Positions 48,864 to 58,174 are shown, numbered from the stretch's first letter. The stretch: DNA of 64,000 nucleotides from Streptomyces sp. NBC_00663 (GCF_036226885.1 NZ_CP109027.1:4154001-4218000), one strand, 5' to 3'. Notes: a model not told the origin generated them from the letters alone. A program made the numbers and translations.

Positions 48864-49691
48864 ATGAGCGCGAAGAAGCCGCCGCGGCCGAAGAACCTGA
48901 CCTCGATGAAGATGCTGGGCAAGCAACTCGGCGCGGCTCGCCGCGCGATGGGCTTCACCCAGGCTGCCCTGGCCCAGCTGGTCCAGGTCGACGAGGAGAC
49001 GATCGCGTCGATCGAGCAGGGCAGGAGGGCGCTGAAACCGGACCTGGCGGCCCTGCTGGACGAGGTCCTCCAGACCAAGGGAATGCTGGCGGCGGGGGTG
49101 GCGAACCTGCCGGAGATCGACCAGTTCCCGATGTGGGCGGAGCTGTACATGGAGCATGAGCGGGAGGCGATCGCGTTGTCCTGGTACGACAACGCCATCG
49201 TTCCCGGCCTGCTGCAAACCGAGGCCTACGCCCGCGCTCTGCTGGCCAGCCGCATCCCGGCCTACGACTCGGATGAGCTGGAGACCAAGGTCGCAGCGCG
49301 CATCAGCCGTCGAGAGATCCTGCACCGCAAAGTTCCACCGACCCTCAGCTTCGTCGTCTGGGAGCCCGCGCTCCTCATGCCCACCGGAGGACCCGAAGTC
49401 CACCTTGAGCAGCTCAGCTTCCTGCGCGAATGCTCCGAACTCCCCTGCGCCTCGCTCCAGGTCCTGCCGCTCAACCGCCCCTATCACGCGGGGGACGCCG
49501 GGCCGTTCATCCTCGTCGAAACACCTGACCACCAGCACCTCGCGTACACCGAGTCGCAGCGCGGTAGCCAGTGGGTCTCCGACCCAAATGAGGTGTCCAT
49601 CCTGGCGCGCAAATATGCGATGCTGCGGACGCAGGCCCTCACCATCGAGGACTCAAGACGCCTGCTGGATCGTCTGCTAGGAGAGCCATGA
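48864..49691 (+). CDS. XRE family regulator with DUF5753 domain (WhiJ-like)
   Basis: 275 residues from the ATG at 48864, with GGAGA five bases upstream; an ATG at 48852 is in the same frame. Helix-turn-helix at about 15-55 (Q-L-G-A-A-R-R-A-M-G-F-T-Q-A-A-L-A-Q-L-V-Q-V-D-E-E-T-I-A-S-I-E), then the DUF5753 region with L-S-W-Y-D-N-A-I-V-P-G-L-L-Q-T-E-A-Y-A-R-A-L. Such proteins control development or act with a small DUF397 partner as a toxin-antitoxin-like pair. The next gene encodes that partner and overlaps by ATGA. Confidence 0.92.
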   Translation: MSAKKPPRPKNLTSMKMLGKQLGAARRAMGFTQAALAQLVQVDEETIASIEQGRRALKPDLAALLDEVLQTKGMLAAGVANLPEIDQFPMWAELYMEHEREAIALSWYDNAIVPGLLQTEAYARALLASRIPAYDSDELETKVAARISRREILHRKVPPTLSFVVWEPALLMPTGGPEVHLEQLSFLRECSELPCASLQVLPLNRPYHAGDAGPFILVETPDHQHLAYTESQRGSQWVSDPNEVSILARKYAMLRTQALTIEDSRRLLDRLLGEP

Positions 49692-49867
49692 GCACCGCAC
49701 TTCAGTGGTTCAAGTCGAGCTACAGCAGCAGCGAAGGCGGCGCTTGCCTCGAAGTCGCCACCACCCCCCGCACCATCCACATCCGCGACTCCAAGAACCC
49801 GGCAGAAACGGGCCCCACCCTCCAAGTGACCCCTTCCGCCTGGGCCGCCTTCCTCGCAACCGCCTGA
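49688..49867 (+). CDS. DUF397 protein
   Basis: 59 residues; the ATG overlaps the XRE stop and its own stop overlaps the next start as TGATG. W-F-K-S-S-Y-S-S-S-E-G-G-A-C-L-E-V-A, then I-H-I-R-D-S-K-N-P and L-x-V-T-P-S-A-W-A-A-F-L, is the DUF397 signature (BldB-related). Works with the upstream WhiJ-like regulator; in related Scr1/Scr2-type pairs the small protein is toxic and is neutralised by its partner. Confidence 0.92.
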   Translation: MSTALQWFKSSYSSSEGGACLEVATTPRTIHIRDSKNPAETGPTLQVTPSAWAAFLATA

Positions 49868-50613
49868 TGGCAAGCCTGCCCAACCCTCTGCCCACGCTGG
49901 ACTCCCTCGAACTCGGGCTGCCGCCGGGCAAGTTGCTCGGCACCACACTGTGGCTCGCGGACGCCCCCGCGCAGCCCGGTGACTGGACGACGTACCAGCA
50001 AGGGCCGCCCGCGGTCGGTCTTCTCCCCGTCCTCATCGACGTCGGCGCGGGCCACGGCGGGCCGGAGGTATGGGAGTTGGCGCCCGGGGAGATGTCGTAT
50101 CCCGGCGATCACGACCCCGAGGAGATCCTGTCGGACTTCTGGGAGGAGTGCTGCGCGGGCGAGGCCGGTGACTGGCCCGGCCTCGCGGCCCCGCTCGCCG
50201 CGCAGGGCACCCCCGATGCCGTGGCCGCCGACGTCGTCGACTCGCTGCTGGCCGGCGGGGGCCCGCTCAAGGACCCCCGTCCCGCCCTGGTCCCGGCACG
50301 CCGCAGCGCGGACATCCCGACCACGATCGGCTGGCTGGGGCCGACGAACTACGCCGACGACACGGCCCTCCTCAGCGCGGTCCTGCGCTCGTGGGAGGAC
50401 CGCTTCGGCATCCGCGTCGTAGCGCTCGGCTTCGACCAGCTGCTGGTGTCCGTCGCCGCCCCGCCCACGACCCTCGACGACGCACTCGCCGTGGCCGCCG
50501 AGCACTTCGCCTTCTGCCCGGACAACATCTGGCAGAGCGCCGACACCACGCTCCAGGCCTACGCGGAACGCCAGTTGCTCAACCAGCCCGCGTGGCACTT
50601 CTGGTGGGACTGA
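49867..50613 (+). CDS. DUF4253 protein
   Basis: 248 residues, starting in a TGATG overlap with DUF397. V-G-L-L-P-V-L-I-D-V-G near residue 55, P-A-R-R-S-A-D-I-P-T-T-I-G-W-L-G-P-T-N-Y, L-L-S-A-V-L-R-S-W-E-D-R-F-G-I-R-V-V and a terminal W-H-F-W-W-D are typical of the DUF4253 family. Function unknown. It is the third gene of a coupled plus-strand set and overlaps the convergent aminotransferase gene by 35 nt at the 3' end. Confidence 0.85.
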   Translation: MASLPNPLPTLDSLELGLPPGKLLGTTLWLADAPAQPGDWTTYQQGPPAVGLLPVLIDVGAGHGGPEVWELAPGEMSYPGDHDPEEILSDFWEECCAGEAGDWPGLAAPLAAQGTPDAVAADVVDSLLAGGGPLKDPRPALVPARRSADIPTTIGWLGPTNYADDTALLSAVLRSWEDRFGIRVVALGFDQLLVSVAAPPTTLDDALAVAAEHFAFCPDNIWQSADTTLQAYAERQLLNQPAWHFWWD

Positions 50614-51832
50614 CCCCCCTCAGCCCTTCCCCCAACCGCCGCAGCCCCTCCCCGATCCGCTCCGGCGTCTCGGTCACAAAGCACAGCCGCAGGGTCGCCC
50701 GGTCCGGCTCTCCGGCATAGAAGGGCGCGCCGGGGACGTAGGCCACGTCGTGCCGTACGACCTCGCTGAGCAGCGCCGTCGTGTCGTACGACGAGGGCAG
50801 CCGAACCCACAGGAACATGCCGCCTTCGGGCCGCTGCCAGCTCGCCCCTTGCGGCAGCACCTCAGCGAGCCCGGCCAGCATGGCATCGCGCCGCTCGCCG
50901 TAGACGCCCGCGACCCGGACCACGTGGGCGTCGAGGTCGTTGTCGGCCAAATACCGTGCGGCGGCAAGCTGGTTGACGGTCGGGGTGTGCAGGTCGGCGG
51001 CCTGCTTGGCGACCACACAGGCCCGCCGAAGCGCCGCCGGCGCCCGCAGCCATCCCAGCCGCAGCCCCGGGGCCATGACCTTGGAGAAGGAACCGAGCAG
51101 CACGGTCCGGTCCGCGGCCTCCGCGTGCGCGGCGATCCACGGCACCCGCTCCCCCTCGAAGCGCAGCTCGCCGTACGGGTCGTCCTCGACGACCCACAGC
51201 CCGTGCCACGCGGCGACGGACGCGACCGCGGCCCGCCGCTCCGCGGAGACGGTACGGCCGGTGGGGTTCTGGAAGGTGGGCACGGTGTAGAGCAGCTTCG
51301 GCCGTTCCCGTACGACGAGTTCGGCGAGCGCCTGCGGGTCCGGCCCGTCGGCATCCCCGGGCACCCCGAGGACCCGGGCGCCCGCGAAGCCGAACACCTG
51401 AAGTGCCGCCAGATAGCAGGGCTCTTCGACCAGGACCGTGTCGCCGGGCTCCACCAGGGCGGTCGCGAGCAGGGACAGGGCCTGCTGGGAGCCGGTGGTG
51501 ACCAGCACGTCGTCGGCGTCGGTGGGCAGCCCGCGCACCGACATCCGCGCGGCGAGCGCGGCCCGCAGCGTCGGCTCGCCCTCGGTCGTGGAGTACTGCA
51601 ACGCCTGCGCGGGCGCCTCCTCCAGTACGGCCCGGAAGGCGGCCGCCACGCCCTCGGCGTCGAACAGCTCGGGGGCCGGGAGCCCGCCCGCGAAGTTGAT
51701 GACCTCGGGCCGCGCGGTGACGGCGAGGATGTCCCGTACCGGAGAACCACCGATCGACCGGGCCCGCGCGGCGAGCGGAGGCGCGGGGGCGAAGACGTCT
51801 GCGGATGCTGCGGGAGCGCTCGTAAGGGTCAT
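50579..51832 (-). CDS. PLP-dependent aminotransferase (LysN/2-aminoadipate type)
   Basis: 417 residues from the ATG at 51832 (M-T-L-T-S-A-P-A). Class I/II fold type I: I-N-F-A-G-G-L-P-A-P-E-L-F, Y-S-T-T-E-G-E-P-T-L-R, P-T-F-Q-N-P-T-G, D-D-P-Y-G-E-L and Lys in G-S-F-S-K-V-M-A-P-G-L-R-L-G-W. This is the catalytic half of the MocR/2-aminoadipate transaminase group with no DNA-binding domain. Exact amino acid substrate is not determined. Confidence 0.92.
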   Translation of the reverse strand: MTLTSAPAASADVFAPAPPLAARARSIGGSPVRDILAVTARPEVINFAGGLPAPELFDAEGVAAAFRAVLEEAPAQALQYSTTEGEPTLRAALAARMSVRGLPTDADDVLVTTGSQQALSLLATALVEPGDTVLVEEPCYLAALQVFGFAGARVLGVPGDADGPDPQALAELVVRERPKLLYTVPTFQNPTGRTVSAERRAAVASVAAWHGLWVVEDDPYGELRFEGERVPWIAAHAEAADRTVLLGSFSKVMAPGLRLGWLRAPAALRRACVVAKQAADLHTPTVNQLAAARYLADNDLDAHVVRVAGVYGERRDAMLAGLAEVLPQGASWQRPEGGMFLWVRLPSSYDTTALLSEVVRHDVAYVPGAPFYAGEPDRATLRLCFVTETPERIGEGLRRLGEGLRGVSPTRSATRAG

Positions 51833-52044
51833 GCGGAGCACCCTAGACACTTACCTGCCCTCTACAAGCAGATTTCCAGGATCCGGTCCCCGTCCCACGC
51901 CACCCGCCCGGGACGGAACGAAACCGCAGCTCAGAGCCCGTCCCACCACTCCGACGTCCCGAATTTCCCGCCACCCCTGGCCTCGCCCACGCACGACCCC
52001 ACAAGCTGGGCCCGCCGAACTCCCCCACCAGAGAGGGCCGTGTC

Positions 52045-52239
52045 ATGTCGAGGTCCGCACCCACCGCCCGCCCCGCCCGGCTGCTCGCCGCGCTGACGGT
52101 CGTGGTCGCCGTGTTCACCCTCACGGCGTGCGAGGACGGCGAGGGCATACGCGACGAGGGCCCGTCGTCCTCGACGTCCCGGACTCACGACGACCCGTCG
52201 CCGGCCTCCCAGGCATCCCCGCCGAGCGGGAACTCGTAG
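52045..52239 (+). pseudogene. truncated DUF4232-type lipoprotein
   Basis: 64 residues: signal peptide with lipobox F-T-L-T-A-C-E-D-G, then G-I-R-D-E-G-P-S-S-S and a Pro/Ser tail that stops at 52239. The intact gene at 53668 has the matching L-A-L-T-A-C-N-D-G and T-T-D-E-G-A-S. The DUF4232 domain is missing; the frame runs antisense into the 3' end of the HTH-DUF4232 gene. It may still make a short lipoprotein. Its upstream sequence resembles that of the intact gene. Confidence 0.6.
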
Positions 52240-53492
52240 GCGGGCCGCCCGTTGTTGCCGGAGGTCCGGAAGGGCTTGCCCCCGTCGTCGATCCGCAGCG
52301 TGCCGCTGCGCGAACCGCTGGACCAGTCGAGCTCCAGATACCAGCTGACGTCGTACGCGGAGGCGTCGGCCCGGATGTAGTAGACCTCGGGGTCCGACTC
52401 GCTCACCTTGAACGGGAAGTCCCGGTGCCCCGCCTCGGGCACGACCGCGGGCCGTGTCGCGTCGAGGGCCACGGTGAAGGACCGGGTCGGCACATTGCCG
52501 CCGCAGCCCACGCCCGGGTATCCCATCGCGTAGTCGTTCCAGGCGACCGGCGACCGCTTGCCGGCCATGTGCACGGTCAGATCCTTGACGACCACCGTCT
52601 CCGCACCGGTGCCCTGCACGGTGAGCGTCACATACTGCTCCCCCGACGACACCGCCCCCGTGGCCGCCACCCACGCCGCCGCGTCCTGCTCGATCGGCGG
52701 CGGAGGCACCTCGCCGGGCGGCTTGTCGATGAGATAGCGCTGGGAGCAGGGGCTCTCCCAGGAGTACGGGGCGGCCGCGACGGTCAGCGGAACGGCGGTG
52801 GAGGAACCGGCCCCGGAGGAGACCGAGGGCGTGACGGTCGCCTGCGCGCCGGTGCCCTTCTCCTTGCCCTTGTCCTTGTCCTTCGCGGTGGCCGTGGGTG
52901 AGGCGGACGGCGAGCTCTTCGAGGGCGACGGCGACGCGGACCCGCCCTTGCCCGCCCCGTCATCACCGGCGACGGACACGGACCCGGCGGGCCGCTCACC
53001 CCGGTCGTCGTCCCCACCCGAGGGCAGCCCCAGGGCAAGCCCGACGGCACCGAGGACAGCGGCGACGGCGATCGCGGCGACGAGGGCGGTACGCCGCCGA
53101 CGACGAGGCTGCACCTCAGGCACCTCAGGCACCTCAGACACCACCGGCACCACCGGCACCACCGACGCCTCAGGCACCACCGCCGCAACCGCCGCAACCG
53201 GCGCCGCTGCCTCGGCCGTTGGCGTGGCCGCCCCCTTCTTCCCCCTCCCCGCGTCCGCCAGCACCCACCGCCGATGCAGTTCGACGAGCTCATCCGGCGA
53301 CGCCTTGCACAGCCGCGCGAGCCGCTCGACCGGCGCGTAGTCGGTCGGTACGGCATCGCCGTTGCAGTAGCGGTGCAGCGTCGACGTACTCATGTGAAGG
53401 CGCTTGGCGAGCACTCCGTAGCTGAGTCCGGAGCGGTCCTTCAACTCACGCAAAAACTCGGCGAAAGCGTCCGCGGCAGGGCCGTCGGTCAC
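52185..53492 (-). CDS. membrane-tethered XRE-type HTH protein with extracytoplasmic DUF4232-like domain
   Basis: 435 residues from a GTG. Residues about 8-60 form a helix-turn-helix (L-S-Y-G-V-L-A-K-R-L-H-M-S-T-S-T-L-H-R-Y-C-N-G), then a Val/Pro repeat (V-P-V-V-P-V-V-S-E-V-P-E-V-P-E-V), a basic stop-transfer R-R-R-R-R, one membrane helix (about 135-155), a Ser/Lys linker and a beta-rich extracytoplasmic domain (about 235-430) with G-C-G-G and W-N-D-Y. It probably senses something outside and controls the adjacent lipoprotein genes. Confidence 0.85.
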   Translation of the reverse strand: MTDGPAADAFAEFLRELKDRSGLSYGVLAKRLHMSTSTLHRYCNGDAVPTDYAPVERLARLCKASPDELVELHRRWVLADAGRGKKGAATPTAEAAAPVAAVAAVVPEASVVPVVPVVSEVPEVPEVQPRRRRRTALVAAIAVAAVLGAVGLALGLPSGGDDDRGERPAGSVSVAGDDGAGKGGSASPSPSKSSPSASPTATAKDKDKGKEKGTGAQATVTPSVSSGAGSSTAVPLTVAAAPYSWESPCSQRYLIDKPPGEVPPPPIEQDAAAWVAATGAVSSGEQYVTLTVQGTGAETVVVKDLTVHMAGKRSPVAWNDYAMGYPGVGCGGNVPTRSFTVALDATRPAVVPEAGHRDFPFKVSESDPEVYYIRADASAYDVSWYLELDWSSGSRSGTLRIDDGGKPFRTSGNNGRPAYEFPLGGDAWEAGDGSS

Positions 53493-53523
53493 TGTTCTCC
53501 ACCCCCGTATCGTCCCGTTCCCA

Positions 53524-53536
53524 CGTTCCAGGAACG
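53524..53536. promoter_or_regulatory. operator-like palindrome CGTTCC-A-GGAACG
   Basis: Perfect 13-bp dyad in the region between the HTH-DUF4232 gene (start 53492) and the lipoprotein gene (53668). ACTGTTCTCC occurs directly on each side (53491-53500 and 53538-53547). Likely binding site of the membrane-tethered HTH protein. Confidence 0.5.
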
Positions 53537-53667
53537 GACTGTTCTCCCAGGTCAGAACCCTTTTCGGCGTTCCAGCATCCCGAATGGTCCGTCAGCTGTG
53601 GCGGCCGGGACGCGATCCCCCACAAGCTTTGATCATCCCAACCAGCGCTTCCGAAAGGGAACTTGCC

Positions 53668-54369
53668 ATGCGCATCGTCCGCCACCACCTGCTCGCCGCC
53701 GCCGGAGTCACCCTCGCCACCCTCGCACTGACCGCGTGCAATGACGGAACGGGCACGACGGACGAGGGGGCGTCAAAGCCGACGGCATCGGCGACTTCGA
53801 CCGCGACGCCGACGACCGCGACGCCGACGACGCAGAAGCCGGCCGCCGACAAGCCGGCCGCCACTCCGGCGGGCAGCTCCACGAAGTCCCCGTCACAGAA
53901 GCCTTCCACAGCCCCCACCGAGGACGACAACGACCCCGCGGCCTACGCCTTCTGCAACGGCTCCAACACCACGACCACCGCCCAGCCGGTCTCCCGCCCC
54001 CTGAACCACATGCTCCTGACAGTGCAGAACACGGGCTCCAAGCCCTGCAACCTCACCTACTACCCGGTGCTGCGCTTCGACGAGATGCAGTGGGCACCGC
54101 GGCCGGTCGAGGCCTCGCACCCCCAGGCGGTCGTCACCCTGAACCCGGGTGAGTCCGGCTACGCCGGTGTGCTCCTGTCGGCCGCCGACGGCAGTGGCGA
54201 CGGCGGCACGACGGGCAAGAAGCTGGCGGTCATGTTCCAGGCGGGCACCCCGAACAGCGACGGCGGCGCGTCGGCGACCCCGGCGCTGCCGGCGAAGGGC
54301 GTGTACTACGACAGCACCCTGACGCCGACGTACTGGCAGACGACGGCGGACGACGCCCTGTCCTACTGA
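53668..54369 (+). CDS. DUF4232 lipoprotein
   Basis: 233 residues from the ATG at 53668, GAAAGGGAAC upstream. Signal peptide with lipobox L-A-L-T-A-C near residue 27, a long Thr/Ala/Pro/Lys linker (about 30-90) and a DUF4232 beta domain (about 95-233) with F-C-N-G-S-N, L-L-T-V-Q-N-T-G-S-K-P-C-N-L-T-Y-Y-P-V-L-R-F and a C-terminal Y-W-Q-T-T-A-D-D-A-L. Two cysteines probably form a disulfide. Divergent from the HTH-DUF4232 protein. The 3' end overlaps hemB by 7 nt. Confidence 0.88.
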   Translation: MRIVRHHLLAAAGVTLATLALTACNDGTGTTDEGASKPTASATSTATPTTATPTTQKPAADKPAATPAGSSTKSPSQKPSTAPTEDDNDPAAYAFCNGSNTTTTAQPVSRPLNHMLLTVQNTGSKPCNLTYYPVLRFDEMQWAPRPVEASHPQAVVTLNPGESGYAGVLLSAADGSGDGGTTGKKLAVMFQAGTPNSDGGASATPALPAKGVYYDSTLTPTYWQTTADDALSY

Positions 54370-55367
54370 CGACCGTCGTTGAGCATGCGGGCAGCCTCAA
54401 CGGCCCAGTAGGTGAGGATGTTCTGCGCTCCAGCGCGCTTGATACCCGTGAGGGTCTCGAGAATGGCCCGCTCCCGGTCGATCCACCCCTTCTCGGCGGC
54501 GGCCTCGATCATCGAGTACTCGCCGGAGATCTGGTAGGCGGCGACGGGAACGTCCACGGAGTCCGCGACCTTGGCCAGGATGTCGAGGTAGGGCCCGGCC
54601 GGCTTGACCATCACCATGTCGGCCCCCTCCTCCAGGTCGAGGGCCAACTCCCGCAGCGACTCCCGCGCGTTGGCGGGGTCCTGCTGGTAGGTCTTGCGGT
54701 CCCCCTTCAGCGAGGACCCGACGGCCTCACGGAACGGCCCGTAGAACGCGGACGCGTACTTGGCGGTGTAGGCGAGGATGGCGACATCCTCCCGCCCGAT
54801 CTGGTCGAGGGCGTCACGGATGACACCGATCTGCCCGTCCATCATCCCGCTGGGCCCGACCACATGGGCCCCGGCATCGGCCTGCACCTGAGCCATCTCG
54901 GCGTACCGCTCAAGGGTGGCGTCATTGTCGACGCGCCCTTGATCATCGAGCACCCCGCAATGCCCGTGATCGATGGTCTCGTCGAGACACACGTCGGACA
55001 TCACCAGCAGCTCGTCGCCGACCTCGGCCCGCACATCGCGCAGCGCGACCTGCAAAATCCCGTCAGGATCGGTCCCCGGAGTCCCCAGAGCGTCCTTCTT
55101 GCTCTCCTCCGGCACCCCGAAGAGCATGATCCCGGAGATCCCGGCGGCGACAGCCTCAGCCGCAGCCTTCTTCAAACTGTCCCGGGTGTGCTGCACAACG
55201 CCGGGCATGGCAGCAATCGGCACCGGCTCACTGACGCCCTCCCGCACAAACGCGGGAAGGATGAAGTCAGCAGGATGCAGCCGAGTCTCAGCGACCATCC
55301 GCCGCATCACGGGCAAGGTCCGCAACCGCCGAGGCCGACTACCAGGAAACGATCCGTACTTCGACAT
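54363..55367 (-). CDS. hemB: delta-aminolevulinic acid dehydratase (porphobilinogen synthase)
   Basis: 334 residues. Condenses two 5-aminolevulinate molecules to porphobilinogen. Seen: R-R-M-V-A-E-T-R-L-H-P-A-D-F-I-L-P-x-F-V, S-D-V-C-L-D-E-T-I-D-H-G-H-C-G (metal region), A-Y-T-A-K-Y-A-S-A-F-Y-G-P-F-R-E-A (first Schiff-base Lys), and V-M-V-K-P-A-G-P-Y-L-D-I (second Lys). Last gene of the rex-hem block, 141 nt after hemD, on the same strand. Confidence 0.96.
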   Translation of the reverse strand: MSKYGSFPGSRPRRLRTLPVMRRMVAETRLHPADFILPAFVREGVSEPVPIAAMPGVVQHTRDSLKKAAAEAVAAGISGIMLFGVPEESKKDALGTPGTDPDGILQVALRDVRAEVGDELLVMSDVCLDETIDHGHCGVLDDQGRVDNDATLERYAEMAQVQADAGAHVVGPSGMMDGQIGVIRDALDQIGREDVAILAYTAKYASAFYGPFREAVGSSLKGDRKTYQQDPANARESLRELALDLEEGADMVMVKPAGPYLDILAKVADSVDVPVAAYQISGEYSMIEAAAEKGWIDRERAILETLTGIKRAGAQNILTYWAVEAARMLNDGRQ

Positions 55368-55508
55368 ACCCCTAAGCTACGCCCGCCCCACACCCCCCGT
55401 TACCGACGCCCAGTCGGCGCCGCACGGCCGGACAGCGAGCCCCCACACACCAGAACGGGCCGCCGCAGGCATCAAAGCCCACGACGGCCCGCACAAGCAC
55501 AGAGCACG

Positions 55509-57218
55509 TCAGGTAGTAGTCCGCCTCCGCCGAGCCCCCGGCCGCCGCTCGCTCGGCCGAGTCACCGGGTCCCCGGCCTCAACCGCCGCCGCACGCCGCT
55601 TCAGCCCGAAGTCGGCCAGCGCCTCGGCAAGCTTGTGCACGGACGGCTCGGGAGCCATCACATCCACCCGCAGCCCATGCTCCTCGGCGGTCTTGGCCGT
55701 GGCAGGCCCAATACACGCAATGATCGTCACGTTGTGCGGCTTACCGGCGATACCCACCAGGTTCCGCACCGTCGAGGACGACGTGAAGAGAACGGCGTCG
55801 AAGCCACCCCCCTTGATCGCCTCCCGCGTCTCGGCCGGCGGCGGCGAGGCCCGCACGGTCCGGTAGGCGGTGACGTCGTCGACCTCCCACCCGAGCTCGA
55901 TCAGCCCGGCCACCAGCGTCTCGGTGGCGATGTCGGCGCGCGGCAGGAAGACCCGGTCAATGGGATCGAACACAGGGTCATACGGCGGCCAGTCCTCAAG
56001 GAGCCCCGCAGCCGACTGCTCCCCGCTGGGCACCAGATCCGGCTTCACACCGAACGCGATCAGCGCCTTGGCGGTCTGCTCACCCACCGCGGCCACCTTG
56101 ATGCCCGCAAAAGCCCGAGCATCAAGCCCGTACTCCTCGAACTTCTCCCGCACGGCCCTGACGGCGTTGACCGACGTGAAGGCGATCCACTCGTACCGCC
56201 CCGTCACCAGCCCCTTCACCGCCCGCTCCATCTGCTGGGGCGTGCGCGGCGGCTCGACGGCGATGGTCGGCACCTCGTGCGGCACGGCACCGTACGACCG
56301 CAGCTGGTCGGAGAGCGAGGCCGCCTGCTCCTTCGTACGCGGCACGAGCACCCGCCACCCGAACAGGGGCTTGTTCTCGAACCACGACAACTGGTCGCGC
56401 TGGGCGGCGGCGGAACGCTCACCGACCACGGCTATCACCGGCCGCCCGCCCTCCGGCGAGGGCAGCACCTTGGCCTGCTTGAGCGTCAGGGCGATGGTGC
56501 CCAGGGTGGCGGTCCACGTCCGCTGACGCGTGGTCGTACCGGCGACCGTGACCGTCATCGGGGTGTCGGGCTTACGGCCCGCGGCCACCAGCTCACCGGC
56601 CGCGGCGCCGACGGAGTCGAGGGTGGTCGACACGACGACCGTGCCGTCCGAGGCCCCCACCTCCGTCCAGCACCGGTCGGAGGCGGTCCGGGCGTCCACG
56701 AACCGCACGTCCGCGCCCTGGGCGTCCCGCAGGGGGACACCGGCGTAGGCGGGCACACCGACCGCGGCCGCGACCCCGGGAACCACCTCGAAAGGCACCC
56801 CGGCGCGGGCGCACGCCAGCATCTCCTCGGCGGCGTACGCGTCGAGCCCGGGGTCCCCGGACACCGCACGCACGACCCGCCTGCCGCCCCGCGCGGCCTC
56901 CATGACAAGATGTGCGGCATCCCTCACGGCAGGGACACCCGCGGTTGCTGATGAACCGTCAACAACCGTCAGCTGAGGCGCGCCTGTGCCCGGAAGCGGG
57001 TCCGCGGAGGACCCCGGTTCCGTGTTCACGACGGCGACGCCTGAACGGGCGTGGACGCGTACGACGTCGAGCACCTCGTGCTCGGCGACGAGGACGTCCG
57101 CGCTCGCCAGCGCCTCCACGGCGCGCAGAGTCAGTAGTCCCGGATCCCCGGGTCCGGCACCCAGGAAGGTGACGTGCCCGTGTTCAGGACCGGCGGCAGG
57201 AAGGGCGGTGGGGCTCAC
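55509..57218 (-). CDS. hemD: uroporphyrinogen-III synthase fused to a methyltransferase-like domain
   Basis: 569 residues. Residues about 15-255 resemble the uroporphyrinogen-III C-methyltransferase (CobA) fold: V-T-F-L-G-A-G-P-G-D-P-G-L-L-T-L-R-A, V-R-A-V-S-G-D-P, V-P-G-V-A-A-A. Residues about 285-540 are HemD: V-L-V-P-R-T-K-E-Q-A, F-T-S-V-N-A-V-R-A-V, A-A-V-G-E-Q-T-A-K-A-L, V-L-F-T-S-S-S-T-V-R-N-L-V-G. It closes hydroxymethylbilane to uroporphyrinogen III and may methylate it toward sirohaem or cobalamin. GTG overlaps the hemC stop by 4 nt. Confidence 0.95.
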   Translation of the reverse strand: MSPTALPAAGPEHGHVTFLGAGPGDPGLLTLRAVEALASADVLVAEHEVLDVVRVHARSGVAVVNTEPGSSADPLPGTGAPQLTVVDGSSATAGVPAVRDAAHLVMEAARGGRRVVRAVSGDPGLDAYAAEEMLACARAGVPFEVVPGVAAAVGVPAYAGVPLRDAQGADVRFVDARTASDRCWTEVGASDGTVVVSTTLDSVGAAAGELVAAGRKPDTPMTVTVAGTTTRQRTWTATLGTIALTLKQAKVLPSPEGGRPVIAVVGERSAAAQRDQLSWFENKPLFGWRVLVPRTKEQAASLSDQLRSYGAVPHEVPTIAVEPPRTPQQMERAVKGLVTGRYEWIAFTSVNAVRAVREKFEEYGLDARAFAGIKVAAVGEQTAKALIAFGVKPDLVPSGEQSAAGLLEDWPPYDPVFDPIDRVFLPRADIATETLVAGLIELGWEVDDVTAYRTVRASPPPAETREAIKGGGFDAVLFTSSSTVRNLVGIAGKPHNVTIIACIGPATAKTAEEHGLRVDVMAPEPSVHKLAEALADFGLKRRAAAVEAGDPVTRPSERRPGARRRRTTT

Positions 57219-58174
57219 TGTGCTCGCTCCCCCATCAGACCGGCCGCGCCCTGGGCAAGCATCTCGGCCGCGAGTTCACGGCCGAGCGCCATTGCTTGGT
57301 CGTATGTCTCGGGCACGGGACCGGTGGTGGACATCTGCACCGTACGAGAGCCGTCGGTGGTACCGACCACCCCTCGCAGGCGCATTTCCTTGACAACGTG
57401 CCCGTCGGCCAGCAGGTCGGCCAGCGCGCCCACAGGGGCGGAGCAGCCGGCCTCCAGGGCGGCGAGCAGCGACCGCTCGGCAGTCACGGCGGCCCGCGTG
57501 AACGGGTCGTCGAGCTCTCCGAGCGCGGCGATCAGCTCCGCGTTGTCCGCGGTGCATTCGATCGCGAGTGCTCCCTGGCCGGGAGCGGGCAAAACCGTGT
57601 CGACCGACAGGAAGTCGGTCACTTCCTCGCTGCGCCCGATGCGGTTCAGCCCGGCCGCGGCCAGCACCACCGCGTCCAGCTCACCGTCGTGCACGTACCG
57701 GATCCGGGTGTCGACGTTCCCCCGGATCGGCACGGTCTCGATGTCCAGCCCATGGGCGCGTGCGTACGCGTTCAGCTGGGCCATCCGCCGCGGCGAGCCG
57801 GTACCGATCCGGGCCCCGCGGGGCAGGTCGGTGAACTTCAGCGCGTCCCGGGCGACGATGACGTCCCGCGGGTCCTCGCGCTGCGGGATCGCGGCGAGCG
57901 ACAGCTCGTCGGGCTGCCCGGTCGGCAGGTCCTTGAGCGAGTGGACGGCGAAGTCCACCTCACCCTTGAGCAGCGCCTCCCGCAGAGCGGTCACGAACAC
58001 ACCCGTGCCGCCGATCTGCGCGAGCTGCTCCCGCGACACATCTCCGTACGTCGTGATCTCGACGAGCTCGACGGGCCGCCCGGTCACCTGGCTCACGGCG
58101 TCCGCCACCTGCCCGGACTGGGCCATGGCGAGCTTGCTCCGCCTGGTCCCGAGCCGTAGCGCCTTGGTACTCAT
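57215..58174 (-). CDS. hemC: hydroxymethylbilane synthase (porphobilinogen deaminase)
   Basis: 319 residues. Polymerises four porphobilinogens. Seen: L-R-L-G-T-R-R-S-K-L-A-M-A-Q, V-H-S-L-K-D-L-P-T, I-G-T-G-S-P-R-R, and the dipyrromethane-binding Cys in L-E-A-G-C-S-A-P-V-G-A. The start overlaps the hemA stop by 4 nt, and the stop overlaps the hemD start, so hemA-hemC-hemD are translationally coupled. Confidence 0.96.
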   Translation of the reverse strand: MSTKALRLGTRRSKLAMAQSGQVADAVSQVTGRPVELVEITTYGDVSREQLAQIGGTGVFVTALREALLKGEVDFAVHSLKDLPTGQPDELSLAAIPQREDPRDVIVARDALKFTDLPRGARIGTGSPRRMAQLNAYARAHGLDIETVPIRGNVDTRIRYVHDGELDAVVLAAAGLNRIGRSEEVTDFLSVDTVLPAPGQGALAIECTADNAELIAALGELDDPFTRAAVTAERSLLAALEAGCSAPVGALADLLADGHVVKEMRLRGVVGTTDGSRTVQMSTTGPVPETYDQAMALGRELAAEMLAQGAAGLMGERAQ

